Positions 15,020 through 15,046 of a stretch of 15,046 nucleotides of DNA are shown here, in pieces. Each line of letters opens with the position of its first letter. Within the stretch, counting starts at the first letter, position 1. Made by a program: the position numbers and the translations under genes. The stretch lies in the NCBI GenBank assembly GCA_038093975.1, contig JBBPTG010000415.1:1-15046 (forward strand), given 5' to 3'. The notes beneath the pieces are model-generated. The model was not told the origin of the DNA, did not search any database, and was given only the letters and a program-made list of their open reading frames with translations. The DNA is from Chalciporus piperatus (lineage: Eukaryota > Basidiomycota > Agaricomycetes > Boletales > Boletaceae).

Positions 15020-15046
15020 CGACTTTCCCTTTGTTTCCTTTTCCTC

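Overview
The window reads as nuclear DNA of a filamentous basidiomycete, most likely a mushroom-forming Agaricomycete. The evidence is short introns of about 50-70 bases in an RS-protein gene, an F-box protein of the type greatly expanded in that group, and a LINE whose ORF1 ends in a CCHC knuckle of a style I recall from basidiomycete elements. No bacterial features, CRISPR arrays or rRNA/tRNA genes were seen.

The left three quarters are two nested retrotransposons. Bases 1-4221 are the 5' part of a Ty1/copia LTR element on the minus strand. It has a 239-bp LTR (3983-4221) with perfect 8-bp inverted ends, and a primer-binding site matching the anticodon arm of initiator tRNA-Met. One uninterrupted Gag-protease-integrase reading frame starts at 3716 and is still open at the left edge, so reverse transcriptase, RNase H and the other LTR lie outside. 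This element sits inside ORF1 of a plus-strand LINE (4222-11065). The LINE retains ORF1 minus its 5' end, a roughly 770-base linker, a complete endonuclease-RT-RNase H ORF2, a 3'UTR hairpin starting at the first base after the stop codon, and a 23-A tail. Both elements look young: no broken frames, intact catalytic residues and a clean A tract.

The right quarter is host sequence. A five-exon minus-strand gene (11253-12245) encodes a small Ser/Arg-rich, probably splicing-related protein; the LINE tail lies about 190 bases beyond its stop codon. A divergent intergenic region of about 1.36 kb follows and holds only doubtful coding fragments. A plus-strand F-box protein gene (13610-15019) closes the window.

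The points most worth following up are: the LINE ORF2 frame, which is open for 85 ATG-less codons upstream of its first ATG and carries a predicted catalytic Asn just before that ATG; the copia LTR joined in frame to LINE ORF1 and supplying an ATG; the half-tRNA-type primer site abutting a palindrome; the compositional change inside the copia frame; and the compact hairpin after the LINE ORF2 stop. I see no clear sign of a wholly new system such as a defence island.
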